Assembly (NCBI RefSeq): GCF_000299875.1
Contig: NZ_AMRK01000006.1
Location: 124,001 to 188,000 of the forward strand
DNA length: 64,000 bases
Direction: 5' to 3'
Source: Celeribacter baekdonensis B30
Lineage (GTDB): Bacteria; Pseudomonadota; Alphaproteobacteria; Rhodobacterales; Rhodobacteraceae
Below are positions 8,137 to 16,829 of this stretch, piece after piece. A program made the translations under genes and the position numbers. Numbering within the stretch: position 1 is the first letter of the stretch; each line of letters begins with the position of its first letter. The notes under the pieces were generated by a model. The model saw only the letters and a list, made by a program, of their open reading frames with translations, ran no database searches and was not told the origin of the DNA.

Positions 8137-9657
8137 ATGAACGTTCAAGCTGACGCGAGCGCACAGTACGCATCGCCTTTCAAAGCCCGTTATGACAACT
8201 TTATCGGTGGTAAATTTACCCCGCCTGTCCACGGCAAATATTTCGACAACACCACGCCGATCACCGGCCAGAAAGTGTGTGAAGTGGCCCGCTCTGACGC
8301 GGCCGATGTCGAGTTGGCCCTGGATGCCGCTCATGCCGCCAAAGACGCATGGGGCCAGACCAGCGCTACGGAGCGCGCCAACATCCTGTTGAAAATCGCC
8401 GACCGGATCGAAGAGCACCTCGAAGCCATCGCAACGGCAGAAACCTGGGACAACGGTAAGCCGATCCGTGAAACCATGGCTGCCGATATTCCGCTTTCCG
8501 CCGACCACTTCCGCTACTTTGCGGGTGTTCTGCGCGGCCAGGAAGGTTCCATGTCGGAAATCGACTCGGACACCATCGCCTATCACTTCCATGAGCCTCT
8601 GGGCGTTGTCGGCCAGATCATTCCGTGGAACTTCTCCATCCTGATGGCCGCTTGGAAAATCGCGCCTGCTCTGGCCGCTGGCAACTGTATCGTGCTGAAA
8701 CCGGCAGAACAGACCCCGGCTGCGATCATGGTGTTCATGGAACTCATCGCCGATCTTCTGCCGGCTGGCACGCTCAACATCGTCAACGGCTATGGTGCCG
8801 AAGTCGGTGCGCCGCTTGCGCGCTCGCCGCGCATTGCTAAAATCGCTTTCACCGGTTCGACCGCAACCGGCCGCATGATCATGCAATATGCCACCGAGAA
8901 CCTGATCCCGGTGACCTTGGAGTTGGGTGGCAAATCGCCGAACATCTTCTTCTCCGATGTGATGCGCGAAGATGACGCCTTCCTCGACAAAGCTGTCGAA
9001 GGCTTTGTTCTCTTTGCCTTCAACCAAGGCGAAGTCTGCACCTGCCCGTCGCGTGCTTTGATCCAGGAAGACATCTACGAAGAGTTCATCGAACGGTGTA
9101 TTGCTCGTGTGAAAGCCATCAAACAAGGCGATCCGCGCGACATCAACACCATGGTTGGCGCTCAGGCGTCTGCCGAGCAGCAGGAAAAAATCCTGTCCTA
9201 CCTGACCATCGGTCGCGAAGAAGGTGCCGAAGTTCTTGTCGGCGGCGATGCTGCGCGCTTTGGTGGCGATCTCAAAGACGGCTATTACATCCAGCCGACC
9301 ATCCTCAAAGGCCACAACAAAATGCGTGTGTTCCAAGAGGAAATCTTTGGCCCGGTCGTCTCCGTGACCACCTTTAAAACCGAAGAAGAAGCTCTTCAAA
9401 TCGCCAATGACACGATGTACGGCCTCGGCGCTGGCGTCTGGTCGCGTGACATGAACACCTGCTACCGCTTCGGTCGTCACATTCAGGCCGGTCGTGTTTG
9501 GGTGAACAACTACCACGCTTACCCGGCGCACGCTGCATTCGGTGGCTACAAACAGTCCGGCGTCGGACGTGAAAACCACAAGATGATGCTCGACCATTAC
9601 CAGCAAACCAAAAACATGCTGGTGTCTTACAACCCGAACAAACTCGGGTTCTTCTAA
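8137..9657 (+). CDS. NAD-dependent aldehyde dehydrogenase (AcoD/ExaC type)
   Basis: 506 residues from the ATG after GAGGAGG. NAD-binding parts are visible at [20 protein letters not shown] and [12 protein letters not shown]. The catalytic glutamate lies in [11 protein letters not shown] and the catalytic cysteine in [11 protein letters not shown]. The C-terminal [16 protein letters not shown] is typical of the acetaldehyde/ExaC branch. It oxidises short aldehydes such as acetaldehyde to the acid. The gene lies between a GAF/Fis regulator and a DUF779 gene, a grouping seen often with this branch. Codon use is strongly biased to C-ending codons, hinting at high expression. Confidence 0.95.
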   Translation: MNVQADASAQYASPFKARYDNFIGGKFTPPVHGKYFDNTTPITGQKVCEVARSDAADVELALDAAHAAKDAWGQTSATERANILLKIADRIEEHLEAIATAETWDNGKPIRETMAADIPLSADHFRYFAGVLRGQEGSMSEIDSDTIAYHFHEPLGVVGQIIPWNFSILMAAWKIAPALAAGNCIVLKPAEQTPAAIMVFMELIADLLPAGTLNIVNGYGAEVGAPLARSPRIAKIAFTGSTATGRMIMQYATENLIPVTLELGGKSPNIFFSDVMREDDAFLDKAVEGFVLFAFNQGEVCTCPSRALIQEDIYEEFIERCIARVKAIKQGDPRDINTMVGAQASAEQQEKILSYLTIGREEGAEVLVGGDAARFGGDLKDGYYIQPTILKGHNKMRVFQEEIFGPVVSVTTFKTEEEALQIANDTMYGLGAGVWSRDMNTCYRFGRHIQAGRVWVNNYHAYPAHAAFGGYKQSGVGRENHKMMLDHYQQTKNMLVSYNPNKLGFF

Positions 9658-9669
9658 GCTCCTCCCCGT

Positions 9670-9694
9670 GGGGACGCGCGGTTTGCGTGTCCCC
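9670..9694 (+). terminator. Hairpin between aldehyde dehydrogenase and DUF779 genes
   Basis: GGGGACGCG (9670-9678) pairs with CGTGTCCCC (9686-9694) with one G-U pair. No T tract follows, so it is more likely an attenuator or an mRNA-stabilising hairpin than a full terminator. Confidence 0.4.
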
Positions 9695-9761
9695 TCACTC
9701 TACAGGGCGTGGCTTTGGCTGCGCCCTGTCCCCGTTTTGGCGTTTTGTTTTGGAGGGTCCG

Positions 9762-10121
9762 ATGATCCCTGATCGTGTGATTGCTACCCCTGCCGCGCGG
9801 GCTTTGCTGGCCGATATCGTCACGGACTATGGTCCGGTGATGTTTGTACAATCGGGCGGCTGTTGCGATGGCTCATCGCCGATGTGTTACAAGAAGGGCG
9901 ACTATTTGATTGGGCTGCGCGATGTGAAGCTGGGCGAAATTGAGGGGGCCGAGGTTTGGGTCTCCGAGTCTCTGTTTGAAATTTGGCGCTACAGTCAGAT
10001 GGTTCTGGATGCAGCCCCCGGCCATGGTGCGGGATTTTCGCTCGACACCGGGCGTGGCCAATGCTTTCTGTCGCGATCGCGCCTGTTTAGCGATGACGAA
10101 GCGGCGGCTTTGGCACTCTGA
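9762..10121 (+). CDS. DUF779 domain-containing protein
   Basis: 119 residues from the ATG behind TGGAGGG. The family core is visible as MFVQSGGCCDGSSPMCY near residue 30, then EVWVSESLFEIWRYSQMVLD and GRGQCFLSRSRLF. The cluster of four cysteines could bind a metal, but no reaction is known to me. DUF779 genes are regularly found next to AcoD/ExaC-type aldehyde dehydrogenases, which suggests an accessory role in aldehyde oxidation (inference). The gene is the last of the unit and is followed by a terminator. Confidence 0.9.
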   Translation: MIPDRVIATPAARALLADIVTDYGPVMFVQSGGCCDGSSPMCYKKGDYLIGLRDVKLGEIEGAEVWVSESLFEIWRYSQMVLDAAPGHGAGFSLDTGRGQCFLSRSRLFSDDEAAALAL

Positions 10122-10160
10122 CCTTTGCCGGTCTCGGTCGATCCCGTTGAATAAAAACAA

Positions 10161-10195
10161 ACCCCCGGAGCTTGCGCCACGGGGGTCGTATTTTT
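10161..10195. terminator. Bidirectional terminator between DUF779 gene and rpsU
   Basis: ACCCCCG (10161-10167) pairs with CGGGGGT (10180-10186). T-rich sequence follows on both strands (TATTTTT on plus, TTTGTTTTTAT on minus), so it can stop both convergent transcripts. Confidence 0.8.
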
Positions 10196-10224
10196 ATGTC
10201 CCATCATCCTTGCGGACAAGGGCC

Positions 10225-10240
10225 GCTCGAAACGTCGAGC
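10225..10240 (-). repeat. Small hairpin after rpsU
   Basis: GCTCGA and TCGAGC with a four-base loop, 19 bases downstream of the rpsU stop. There is no T tract; the main stop signal appears to be the bidirectional terminator further on. Confidence 0.3.
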
Positions 10241-10258
10241 CTCTCGGGGCCTGACGGC

Positions 10259-10468
10259 TTAAAGAGACATACCTTCGCGCTGAGCTTTTTTACGAGCCAG
10301 CTTACGGGCACGGCGGATGGCCTCGGCCTTCTCGCGCGCTTTCTTCACGGACGGCTTTTCGAAATGTTGCTTCAGCTTCATTTCACGAAAAACGCCTTCA
10401 CGTTGAAGTTTTTTCTTCAGAGCCCGGAGGGCCTGATCGACGTTGTTATCACGAACGCTAACCTGCAT
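10259..10468 (-). CDS. rpsU: 30S ribosomal protein S21
   Basis: 69 residues, very basic. It begins [20 protein letters not shown] and carries [20 protein letters not shown], the S21 signature. It binds the 30S platform and helps initiate translation. The start is preceded by GGAAGGTGG. The gene is single and diverges from the COQ9 gene. Confidence 0.97.
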   Translation of the reverse strand: MQVSVRDNNVDQALRALKKKLQREGVFREMKLKQHFEKPSVKKAREKAEAIRRARKLARKKAQREGMSL

Positions 10469-10579
10469 GTGGTGTCACCACCTTCCTAGTTAGATTTGCA
10501 TGAATTGCAGGAAGTGGCCATATAGCAAAGTCACCCTAGCTTGTCTACTATGCTCGTAAGCCGCAAAAGGACGTATCAG

Positions 10580-11290
10580 ATGACAACAACCGCTTATCCC
10601 GATCCGACTCGTGAAAAACTGCTCGATGCCGCCCTTGTTCATGTGGTGTTTGATGGTTGGGGGCCTGAGACGTTTAAAGCGGCGATTGCTGATTCGGGTG
10701 TGTCCGAAGGTTTGGCGCGCGTCGCCGCCCCGCGTGGCTCCGTCGATCTGGCCAGTGCTTATCACAAACGCGGCGACCGCGAGATGGTCAAGGCGCTCGC
10801 GGAAACCGATCTCTCAACCTTGCGTTTCACTGACCGCGTCACCCATGCCGTATGGCTGCGGTTGCAAACGGTGGATCGCGAATTGGTGCGCCGTGGCATG
10901 TCGCTGTTCTCGCTGCCGCTTCATGCGCCTGAGGGCACGAAATTGGTCTGGGAAACAGCGGATGCCATTTGGACCGCGCTGGGCGACACCTCGCGCGATG
11001 TGAATTGGTACACCAAACGCGTGACTTTGTCGGGTGTGTTTGCCTCGACCGTGCTGTTCTGGCTCGGCGATGACAGCGAAGGCTTTACCGACACCCGCGC
11101 CTTCCTCGACCGGCGCATCGAGGATGTGATGAAGATTGAAAAGACCAAGGCTACGGTGCGCGACAACAAGGCGCTGTCTGCGCTCTTCGCCGTGCCGAAC
11201 GCGCTGTTTGGTATGATCAAAGCCCCCGCGGGCGCGGGCCGCACAGATGTCCCCGGAACCCAACAGAGCACGCAAGGAGCGACTGAATGA
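10580..11290 (+). CDS. COQ9 family protein
   Basis: 236 residues. The N-terminus has the TetR-like helical fold of COQ9 (REKLLDAALVHVVFDGWGPE, AAIADSGVSEGLARVAAPRG). The C-terminal half contains WYTKRVTLSGVFASTVLFWL, which in COQ9 forms the lipid-binding surface. COQ9 proteins present ubiquinone precursors to biosynthetic enzymes at the membrane. I chose the ATG at 10580 after AAAGGA over an in-frame upstream start. The stop overlaps the start of the quinone oxidoreductase gene (ATGA), so the two are translationally coupled. Confidence 0.9.
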   Translation: MTTTAYPDPTREKLLDAALVHVVFDGWGPETFKAAIADSGVSEGLARVAAPRGSVDLASAYHKRGDREMVKALAETDLSTLRFTDRVTHAVWLRLQTVDRELVRRGMSLFSLPLHAPEGTKLVWETADAIWTALGDTSRDVNWYTKRVTLSGVFASTVLFWLGDDSEGFTDTRAFLDRRIEDVMKIEKTKATVRDNKALSALFAVPNALFGMIKAPAGAGRTDVPGTQQSTQGATE

Positions 11291-12285
11291 CCCCGCCGAC
11301 CACCCTGCCGACCACCATGCGTGCGATTGAGATTTCCGCGCCGGGCGGCCCCGAAGGTCTGACGCTTTGTGAACGCCCGGTGCCGACGCCCAAAGCCGAC
11401 GAGATCGTGATCAAACTGGCCTATGCCGGGGTCAACCGTCCCGACGCTTTGCAACGCGCGGGGCTTTATAATCCGCCGCCGGGCGCGTCCGATTTGCCCG
11501 GTCTTGAGGGCGCGGGTGAAGTTGTGGCAGTGGGCGCGGCGGTGTCTGAGTGGCGGATCGGCGATCAGGTGTGCGCACTGTTGCCCGGCGGTGGCTATGC
11601 CGATTATGTGGCCACCTCGGCGGCCCATGCTCTGCCCGTGCCCAGAGGCCTCTCGTTGAAAGAAGCCGCCTGTTTGCCGGAGACGTTTTTCACCGTCTGG
11701 AGCAATGTGTTCATGCGCGGGGCATTACAGGCGGGGGAGCGGTTTTTGGTCCATGGCGGCTCGTCCGGCATTGGCACCACGGCCATCCAACTGGCCCGCG
11801 CTTTCGGGGCACGGGTGTTTGCCACGGCAGGCTCCGCCGAGAAATGCAAAGCCTGTGAAGGATTGGGGGCGGAACGGGCGATCAACTACCGCGATGAGGA
11901 TTTTGTCGAGGTTCTGAAAGCCGAGGGCGGGGCCAATCTGATCCTCGACATGGTTGGCGGCGATTACATCCCGCGCAATGTGCGTGCGCTCGCCATGGAG
12001 GGTCGCTTGGTCAACATCGCCTTCTTGCAAGGCTCAAAGGCTGAGCTGAATTTTGCTCAGGTGATGATGCGGCGGCTGACACTGACCGGCTCAACGCTGC
12101 GCCCGCAATCGGATGCGGCCAAGGCCAAAATCGCCGAAGCTCTGTTGGCGAAAGTCTGGCCGTTGATCGAAGCCGGGCAGGTTGGTCCGGTGATGCATTC
12201 CGAATTCGCGCTTGCGGAGGCAAGCCGTGCCCATGCCTTGATGGAAACCAACGCCCATATCGGCAAGATCGTATTGGCGCTCTGA
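11287..12285 (+). CDS. NAD(P)H-quinone oxidoreductase (PIG3/zeta-crystallin-like MDR)
   Basis: 332 residues of the medium-chain reductase family without the zinc ligands. The N-terminal GroES-like domain contains VNRPDALQRAGLYNPPPGAS and LEGAGEVVAVG. The nucleotide-binding domain has the GGSSGIGTTAIQLARAFGAR motif near 158, where AXXGXXG-type sequence binds NADPH. The IAFLQGSKAELNF and NAHIGKIVLAL segments are typical of the PIG3 branch. It reduces quinones or enones with NADPH. It overlaps COQ9 by four bases. Confidence 0.9.
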   Translation: MTPPTTLPTTMRAIEISAPGGPEGLTLCERPVPTPKADEIVIKLAYAGVNRPDALQRAGLYNPPPGASDLPGLEGAGEVVAVGAAVSEWRIGDQVCALLPGGGYADYVATSAAHALPVPRGLSLKEAACLPETFFTVWSNVFMRGALQAGERFLVHGGSSGIGTTAIQLARAFGARVFATAGSAEKCKACEGLGAERAINYRDEDFVEVLKAEGGANLILDMVGGDYIPRNVRALAMEGRLVNIAFLQGSKAELNFAQVMMRRLTLTGSTLRPQSDAAKAKIAEALLAKVWPLIEAGQVGPVMHSEFALAEASRAHALMETNAHIGKIVLAL

Positions 12286-12286
12286 A

Positions 12287-12336
12287 TATTTTGACCTGCA
12301 ATGGAGGGTTTTGCGCCTTCATTGCAGGTCAAATAC
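12287..12336. terminator. Bidirectional terminator between quinone reductase and RNase T2 genes
   Basis: Two 18-base arms (12290-12307 and 12316-12333) pair fully apart from one G-U, around an eight-base loop. The left flank is A/T-rich and both strands give a short U run. It lies exactly between two convergent genes and contains the last bases before the RNase T2 stop at 12337. Confidence 0.88.
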
Positions 12337-12978
12337 TCACTCTATCGCCTCAAACAACGCGTCATCCAAGGTGCAATCGCGGATCACATCCGCGCCGCAT
12401 CTGCGTGGTTCCAAATCCTTGGTCAGGCAAATGCGCACCTCTTGGATACGGCTGGCTTTGCAGGTCACGGTGATCTCGTTTTTGTCCAATCCGGCGTTCT
12501 CTTTCATAAACGCGTCCTCGATCAAAGCGGCGGGGAGTTTGACGTCCTTGGTCAGTTTGCGAAACACCTCTGGGCGGGTGATTTTTGCGTAAGCGTCGCG
12601 TGCGGTGGCAAGGTAATCCGATGCCGAAAGCCCTGCACAGCGCCCGTGTTTCTTCCATTGATACCACGCCGCACCATCGGTCCCCATAATGTCCTCCATC
12701 GCCGCAGTTTCGCGTTTCGACGGGTCGCGCGCGGTGGTGTTGCAATAGGAGGGGTAGCCCTGTTCGTACTGCGGCCAAAGCCCATGCAGCACCCATCCCA
12801 GATCACGATCACATTGCGGCGAATTGCGTGCCTCACCCTCAAGAGTACACCATGTCGGGGACCAAGACAGAGACAACACATAATAGTCGAAATCCCCGGC
12901 CCGCTCGCCCTCTGCCATCGCAGGTGGTGCGATGAGCAAAACCAAGCCCAGCAGGGCACTCACGATCCGTTTACGCAT
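12337..12978 (-). CDS. Ribonuclease T2 family protein, secreted
   Basis: 213 residues. The first 22 residues (MRKRIVSALLGLVLLIAPPA, then MA-EG) are a Sec signal peptide. The two catalytic segments of the family are present: HGLWPQY near 70 and WKKHGRCAG near 110, each with a catalytic histidine. YYVLSLSWSPTWC is the usual first strand. Four or more cysteines are consistent with periplasmic disulfides. It cuts single-stranded RNA through a 2',3'-cyclic phosphate; the periplasmic CpdB encoded at 21189 could process the products. Confidence 0.93.
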   Translation of the reverse strand: MRKRIVSALLGLVLLIAPPAMAEGERAGDFDYYVLSLSWSPTWCTLEGEARNSPQCDRDLGWVLHGLWPQYEQGYPSYCNTTARDPSKRETAAMEDIMGTDGAAWYQWKKHGRCAGLSASDYLATARDAYAKITRPEVFRKLTKDVKLPAALIEDAFMKENAGLDKNEITVTCKASRIQEVRICLTKDLEPRRCGADVIRDCTLDDALFEAIE

Positions 12979-13118
12979 TTTCTCTTCCCTCTTTTCTCGA
13001 TCCGCAGTATACAGCCGCCAAGTTCCCCGACAACGTGAACCGTCCCGGCCTCCGGGAAAGCCCTTTCAGGCGACGGAGAAGTTGTATTCGGGCAAGACCT
13101 ATTTATGGAGTGTGTCCT

Positions 13119-13868
13119 ATGGCAAAACCGATCATGGCGAAAGCCACCGCTGTCTGGCTGGTCGATAACACCACGCTGAGCTTTAAACAAATCGCCGATT
13201 TCTGCGGCCTGCATGAGCTTGAAGTTCAAGGCATTGCCGATGGCGATGTGGCGGCTGGCGTGCGTGGCTTTGACCCGGTGGCCAACAATCAGTTGACTGC
13301 AGAGGAAATCAAAGCGGCCGAAGAAAACCCGATGGCGCGCCTGTCGTTGAAATACAATGCCGCCGCTCAAGGCGAAGAAAAACGCCGTGGCCCGCGCTAC
13401 ACGCCACTGTCTAAACGTCAGGACCGCCCGAATTCGATCCTTTGGTTGGTGAAATTTCACCCGGAATTGGCCGATAGTCAGATCGCCAAACTGGTGGGCA
13501 CCACCAAACCGACGATCCAATCCATCCGCGAGCGCACCCATTGGAACATCGCCAACATGCAGCCGATTGATCCGGTTGCTTTGGGTCTGTGTAAGCAATC
13601 CGAGCTGGACACAGCCGTGCAAAAAGCCGCCCAGAAACGCGCCGCCAATGGCGAAGCGATGACCGATGACGAGCGCCGCAAACTGCTGTCCACGGAACAA
13701 TCCTTGGGTATGGATGCAGAGCCGAAAATGCCGTCTTCGATCTCCGGGCTTGAGACCTTTTCCTTTGGTCGTGACCATGAAGAGGAAAAAGAAGAGGCCC
13801 TGCCAGATGCGGACAGCTTCTTTAACCTGCCCGATCACGGCGATGAGGACGAAGACGACGACAAGTAA
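13119..13868 (+). CDS. trcR: Cell-cycle regulator TrcR (DUF1013 family)
   Basis: 249 residues from the ATG after GGAG; an in-frame start at 13035 would add an unlikely arginine-rich leader. It begins with an HTH-like segment, ATAVWLVDNTTLSFKQIADF, followed by GLHELEVQGIADGDVAAGVR, the DUF1013 core. A second helical part (FHPELADSQIAKLVGTTKPT, SIRERTHWNIANMQPIDPVA) also looks like an HTH. The C-terminus is highly acidic (HEEEKEEALPDA, DEDEDDDK). The family is conserved in Alphaproteobacteria and linked with cell-cycle transcription. It forms a single-gene unit with its own terminator. Confidence 0.82.
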   Translation: MAKPIMAKATAVWLVDNTTLSFKQIADFCGLHELEVQGIADGDVAAGVRGFDPVANNQLTAEEIKAAEENPMARLSLKYNAAAQGEEKRRGPRYTPLSKRQDRPNSILWLVKFHPELADSQIAKLVGTTKPTIQSIRERTHWNIANMQPIDPVALGLCKQSELDTAVQKAAQKRAANGEAMTDDERRKLLSTEQSLGMDAEPKMPSSISGLETFSFGRDHEEEKEEALPDADSFFNLPDHGDEDEDDDK

Positions 13869-13892
13869 GTGTCTGACATCCAGTCGAAAAAG

Positions 13893-13922
13893 AAAGCCCA
13901 GGCCGGTCGGTCTGGGTTTTTT
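13893..13922 (+). terminator. trcR terminator
   Basis: AAAGCCCAG (13893-13901) pairs with CTGGGTTTT (13912-13920) with one G-U pair, followed by TT. It begins 25 bases after the trcR stop. Confidence 0.85.
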
Positions 13923-13944
13923 CGTGTTTGGTCGAGGTGTGGAT

Positions 13945-14541
13945 TTAGACGGATTTACGCGCTTTCAGCGCCGCGCTGATCGTGCCGTCATCGAGATAAT
14001 CCAACTCACCGCCAATTGGTACGCCCTGCGCCAAAGACGTCACCGCGCAGCGTCCGGCCAGCTCATCACTGATGTAATGCGCCGTGGTTTGGCCATCGAC
14101 CGTGGCGTTGAGCGCCAGGATCACCTCATGCACCTGTTCGTCCATCACCCGTTGGATCAGCGCCGGAATGCGCAGGTCTTCTGGCCCGACGGCATCGAGC
14201 GCGGACAATGTCCCGCCCAGCACATGATAGCGGCCTTTAAATCCGCCCGCGCGTTCCATCGCCCAAAGGTCCGACACGTCTTCGACCACGCAAATCTCAC
14301 CTATGGCGCGCTTTTCGGAAGCGCAAATGCCACAGAGATCGCCCGTGCCGATATTGCCACATGTGATGCATTCGCGTGCCGTATCCGCCACCAATTGCAT
14401 CTGTGTCGCCAAGGGGGACATCAGGCGTCCGCGTTTTTTGATCAGGTGCAACACGGCACGCCGGGCCGAGCGCGGTCCAAGCCCCGGCAAACGCGCCATC
14501 AGGTCGATCAGCGCCTCAATATCCTGACGATCCTCACCCAC
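13945..14541 (-). CDS. recR: Recombination protein RecR
   Basis: 198 residues from the GTG at 14541, eight bases after the ybaB stop; this matches the usual RecR length. An in-frame TTG at 14583 would overlap ybaB. The helix-hairpin-helix is [20 protein letters not shown]. The zinc finger is [16 protein letters not shown] near 58. The Toprim domain follows ([35 protein letters not shown]). RecR works with RecF/RecO to load RecA on gapped DNA. The order dnaX-ybaB-recR on one strand is the conserved bacterial arrangement. Confidence 0.96.
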   Translation of the reverse strand: MGEDRQDIEALIDLMARLPGLGPRSARRAVLHLIKKRGRLMSPLATQMQLVADTARECITCGNIGTGDLCGICASEKRAIGEICVVEDVSDLWAMERAGGFKGRYHVLGGTLSALDAVGPEDLRIPALIQRVMDEQVHEVILALNATVDGQTTAHYISDELAGRCAVTSLAQGVPIGGELDYLDDGTISAALKARKSV

Positions 14542-14548
14542 AATCGGT

Positions 14549-14893
14549 TCAGAACGGCAGTTTGAAATCAGCCGGAAGCCCAAGGCCCTCGGTCAGTTTC
14601 TGCATCTCTGTTTCGGCGCGTTGCGACGCTTTCGCTTGCGCATCCTTGATGGCCGCAAGGATCAAATCCTCGACCACTTCTTTTTCGTCGGGGTGGAAAA
14701 TCGACGGATCAATGTCGAGCCCGACCAACTGGCCCTTGGCGGTCGCGGTGGCTTTCACAAGCCCTGCGCCGCTTTCGCCCATGACGGTCATCTCCGACAA
14801 TTTTTCCTGAAGCTCCGCCATATCGCTTTGCATTTTCTGGGCTTTTTTCATCATCCCGGCCATATCGCCGAGCCCACCTAGGCCTTTAAGCAT
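14549..14893 (-). CDS. ybaB: YbaB/EbfC family nucleoid-associated protein
   Basis: 114 residues from the ATG after AGGAG. It has a methionine- and glutamine-rich first helix ([20 protein letters not shown]), then [20 protein letters not shown] and [20 protein letters not shown], the YbaB core. It binds DNA as a dimer and changes nucleoid structure. It lies between dnaX and recR, 53 bases after dnaX. Confidence 0.95.
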   Translation of the reverse strand: MLKGLGGLGDMAGMMKKAQKMQSDMAELQEKLSEMTVMGESGAGLVKATATAKGQLVGLDIDPSIFHPDEKEVVEDLILAAIKDAQAKASQRAETEMQKLTEGLGLPADFKLPF

Positions 14894-14946
14894 GTTGTTC
14901 TCCTGATCTCTGACTTGGTCTGATTTGGGGGTGAAGTCTGCGATCG

Positions 14947-16740
14947 TCAATCGCTTTCAAACGGGTCCCATTCATCCTCAACCTCGGGCAGAGCCTCAAG
15001 TTGGGCGGCCTGCATTTTGGTCTCGGGGGTGCGCACCTCGGCGATTTTCGCGCTGGGGAAAAGTTCAAACACTTTGGCGACAATCGGATGGGCTTTGGCT
15101 TCGATCTCCAAGGCAATGCGTTCGGCATCTTTGACCTCACGGATCGTGCGCACGCCTTCTGGCGCCTCCGCAATCGTCACGCCCCAGCGGTGGCCGGTAA
15201 AGGCAAACAGGCGGCTTTGCAGGCGTGGGGCCAGATCGGCGGGGGCCTCATCATGGGGCTGAAATTCGATCCGACCGGGCGCGTATTTCGCCAGCCGCAC
15301 ATGGTTTTCCACGTCGATCAAAAGTTTCGCGTCACGGTGCAGGCGGATCAAGTCGACCACATCCTCAAAGCGCGGATATTTCGCCAAAGCGGTGTCCGGG
15401 GCCTGCGCCAAAGCGGTGGCGGCACCCGATGCGCCAGCGCCCATCATCGTTGGCCCGTGGGTGGCGTGACCGCCGCCCATTGGACCGCCTTGGGCCGAGA
15501 CCGAGCCGCCACCGGAGGGCGCGGCCCCACCGCCGCCAGGGCCACCACTTGGACCAGAAGGTGGGCGCGGCGGTGGGTTTTGCTCGTTAAGTTTGCGCAC
15601 CAAATCTTCGGGCATCGGCAGGTCGGCGACATGGGTCAGCCGGATGATCGCCATCTCTGAGGCCATCATCGCATTTGGCGCCGCGGAGACTTCTTCGAGG
15701 GCTTTCAACAACATCTGCCACATTCGCGACAGCACCCGCATCGGCAATTTCTCCGCCATCGCCAACCCGCGCATCCGTTCGTCCGGGCCGATGGTCGGGT
15801 CATCTGCGGCATTGGGTGTGATCTTGATCACCGAAATCCAATGGGTGATTTCGGCCAGATCGCGCAGCACCGCCAAAGGGTCAGCCCCGTCGGCATACTG
15901 CCCGCCGATCTCGCCCAAAGCGCCCGCTGCGTCGCCGGCCATGATCATGTCGAACAGATCCAGCACCCGACCGCGATCCGCCAGCCCCAACATGGCGCGG
16001 ACCTGTTCGACCGTGGTTTCGCCCGCACCATGTGACAGGGCCTGATCCAAAAGCGAGGTCGCATCACGCGCCGAGCCTTCGGCAGCGCGGGTGATCAAAG
16101 CCAGCGCTTCGTCGGTGATCTGACCGTTTTCGCCGCCCGCAATTTTGCGCAACAGCGCGATCATCACTTCGGGTTCAATCCGACGCAAGTCAAAGCGCTG
16201 ACAGCGCGACAGCACCGTCACGGGCACCTTGCGGATTTCGGTGGTGGCAAAGATGAATTTGACGTGGGCGGGCGGTTCTTCGAGCGTCTTGAGCAACGCG
16301 TTGAACGCACTGGTCGAGAGCATGTGAACTTCGTCGATGATGTAGATTTTATATCGCGCAGAGGCGGCGCGGTAATGCACCGAGTCGATGATTTCGCGGA
16401 TGTCGCCCACGCCCGTGCGCGAGGCGGCGTCCATTTCCATCACATCGACATGACGCCCCTCGGTGATGGCGATGCAATGTTCGCATTGGCCACAGGGTTC
16501 GGTCGTCGGCCCACCATTGCCATCCAATCCGATACAGTTCATCCCTTTGGCGATGATCCGCGCGGTGGTGGTTTTGCCGGTGCCGCGAATGCCGGTCATG
16601 ATAAAGGCTTGGGCGATGCGATCCGCCGCAAAGGCGTTTTTGAGCGTGCGCACCATGGCGTCCTGACCGACGAGGTCGGCAAAGGTTTCCGGGCGGTATT
16701 TGCGTGCCAGAACCTTATAGCCTGCGTCGGTGTCAGACAT
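14947..16740 (-). CDS. dnaX: DNA polymerase III subunit gamma/tau
   Basis: 597 residues. It begins with LARKYRPETFADLVGQDAMV and has Walker A GIRGTGKTTTARIIAKGMNC, a four-cysteine zinc site (from CGQCEHC), Walker B IIDEVHMLS and sensor LEEPPAHVKFIFATTE. A glycine- and proline-rich linker at about 395-450 (PPRPPSGPSGGPGGGGA) leads to the C-terminal tau-specific region ending EDEWDPFESD. It is the clamp-loader ATPase that ties polymerase and helicase together. I saw no A-rich slippery stretch like that of E. coli dnaX, so a frameshifted gamma form is not supported. Confidence 0.96.
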   Translation of the reverse strand: MSDTDAGYKVLARKYRPETFADLVGQDAMVRTLKNAFAADRIAQAFIMTGIRGTGKTTTARIIAKGMNCIGLDGNGGPTTEPCGQCEHCIAITEGRHVDVMEMDAASRTGVGDIREIIDSVHYRAASARYKIYIIDEVHMLSTSAFNALLKTLEEPPAHVKFIFATTEIRKVPVTVLSRCQRFDLRRIEPEVMIALLRKIAGGENGQITDEALALITRAAEGSARDATSLLDQALSHGAGETTVEQVRAMLGLADRGRVLDLFDMIMAGDAAGALGEIGGQYADGADPLAVLRDLAEITHWISVIKITPNAADDPTIGPDERMRGLAMAEKLPMRVLSRMWQMLLKALEEVSAAPNAMMASEMAIIRLTHVADLPMPEDLVRKLNEQNPPPRPPSGPSGGPGGGGAAPSGGGSVSAQGGPMGGGHATHGPTMMGAGASGAATALAQAPDTALAKYPRFEDVVDLIRLHRDAKLLIDVENHVRLAKYAPGRIEFQPHDEAPADLAPRLQSRLFAFTGHRWGVTIAEAPEGVRTIREVKDAERIALEIEAKAHPIVAKVFELFPSAKIAEVRTPETKMQAAQLEALPEVEDEWDPFESD

Positions 16741-16829
16741 GCGTTTTCTCCCAAGTGATCCGTTGCGGCTAAGGTAAGGCTGCGGGGCAAACCCCGCAAC
16801 CGTGTTTCATGCGATCTTTGCGATTGGGC

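Noticed and set aside
15400-15600. Programmed frameshift in dnaX to make a gamma form
   Set aside because: No A-rich slippery heptamer is visible in the linker region.
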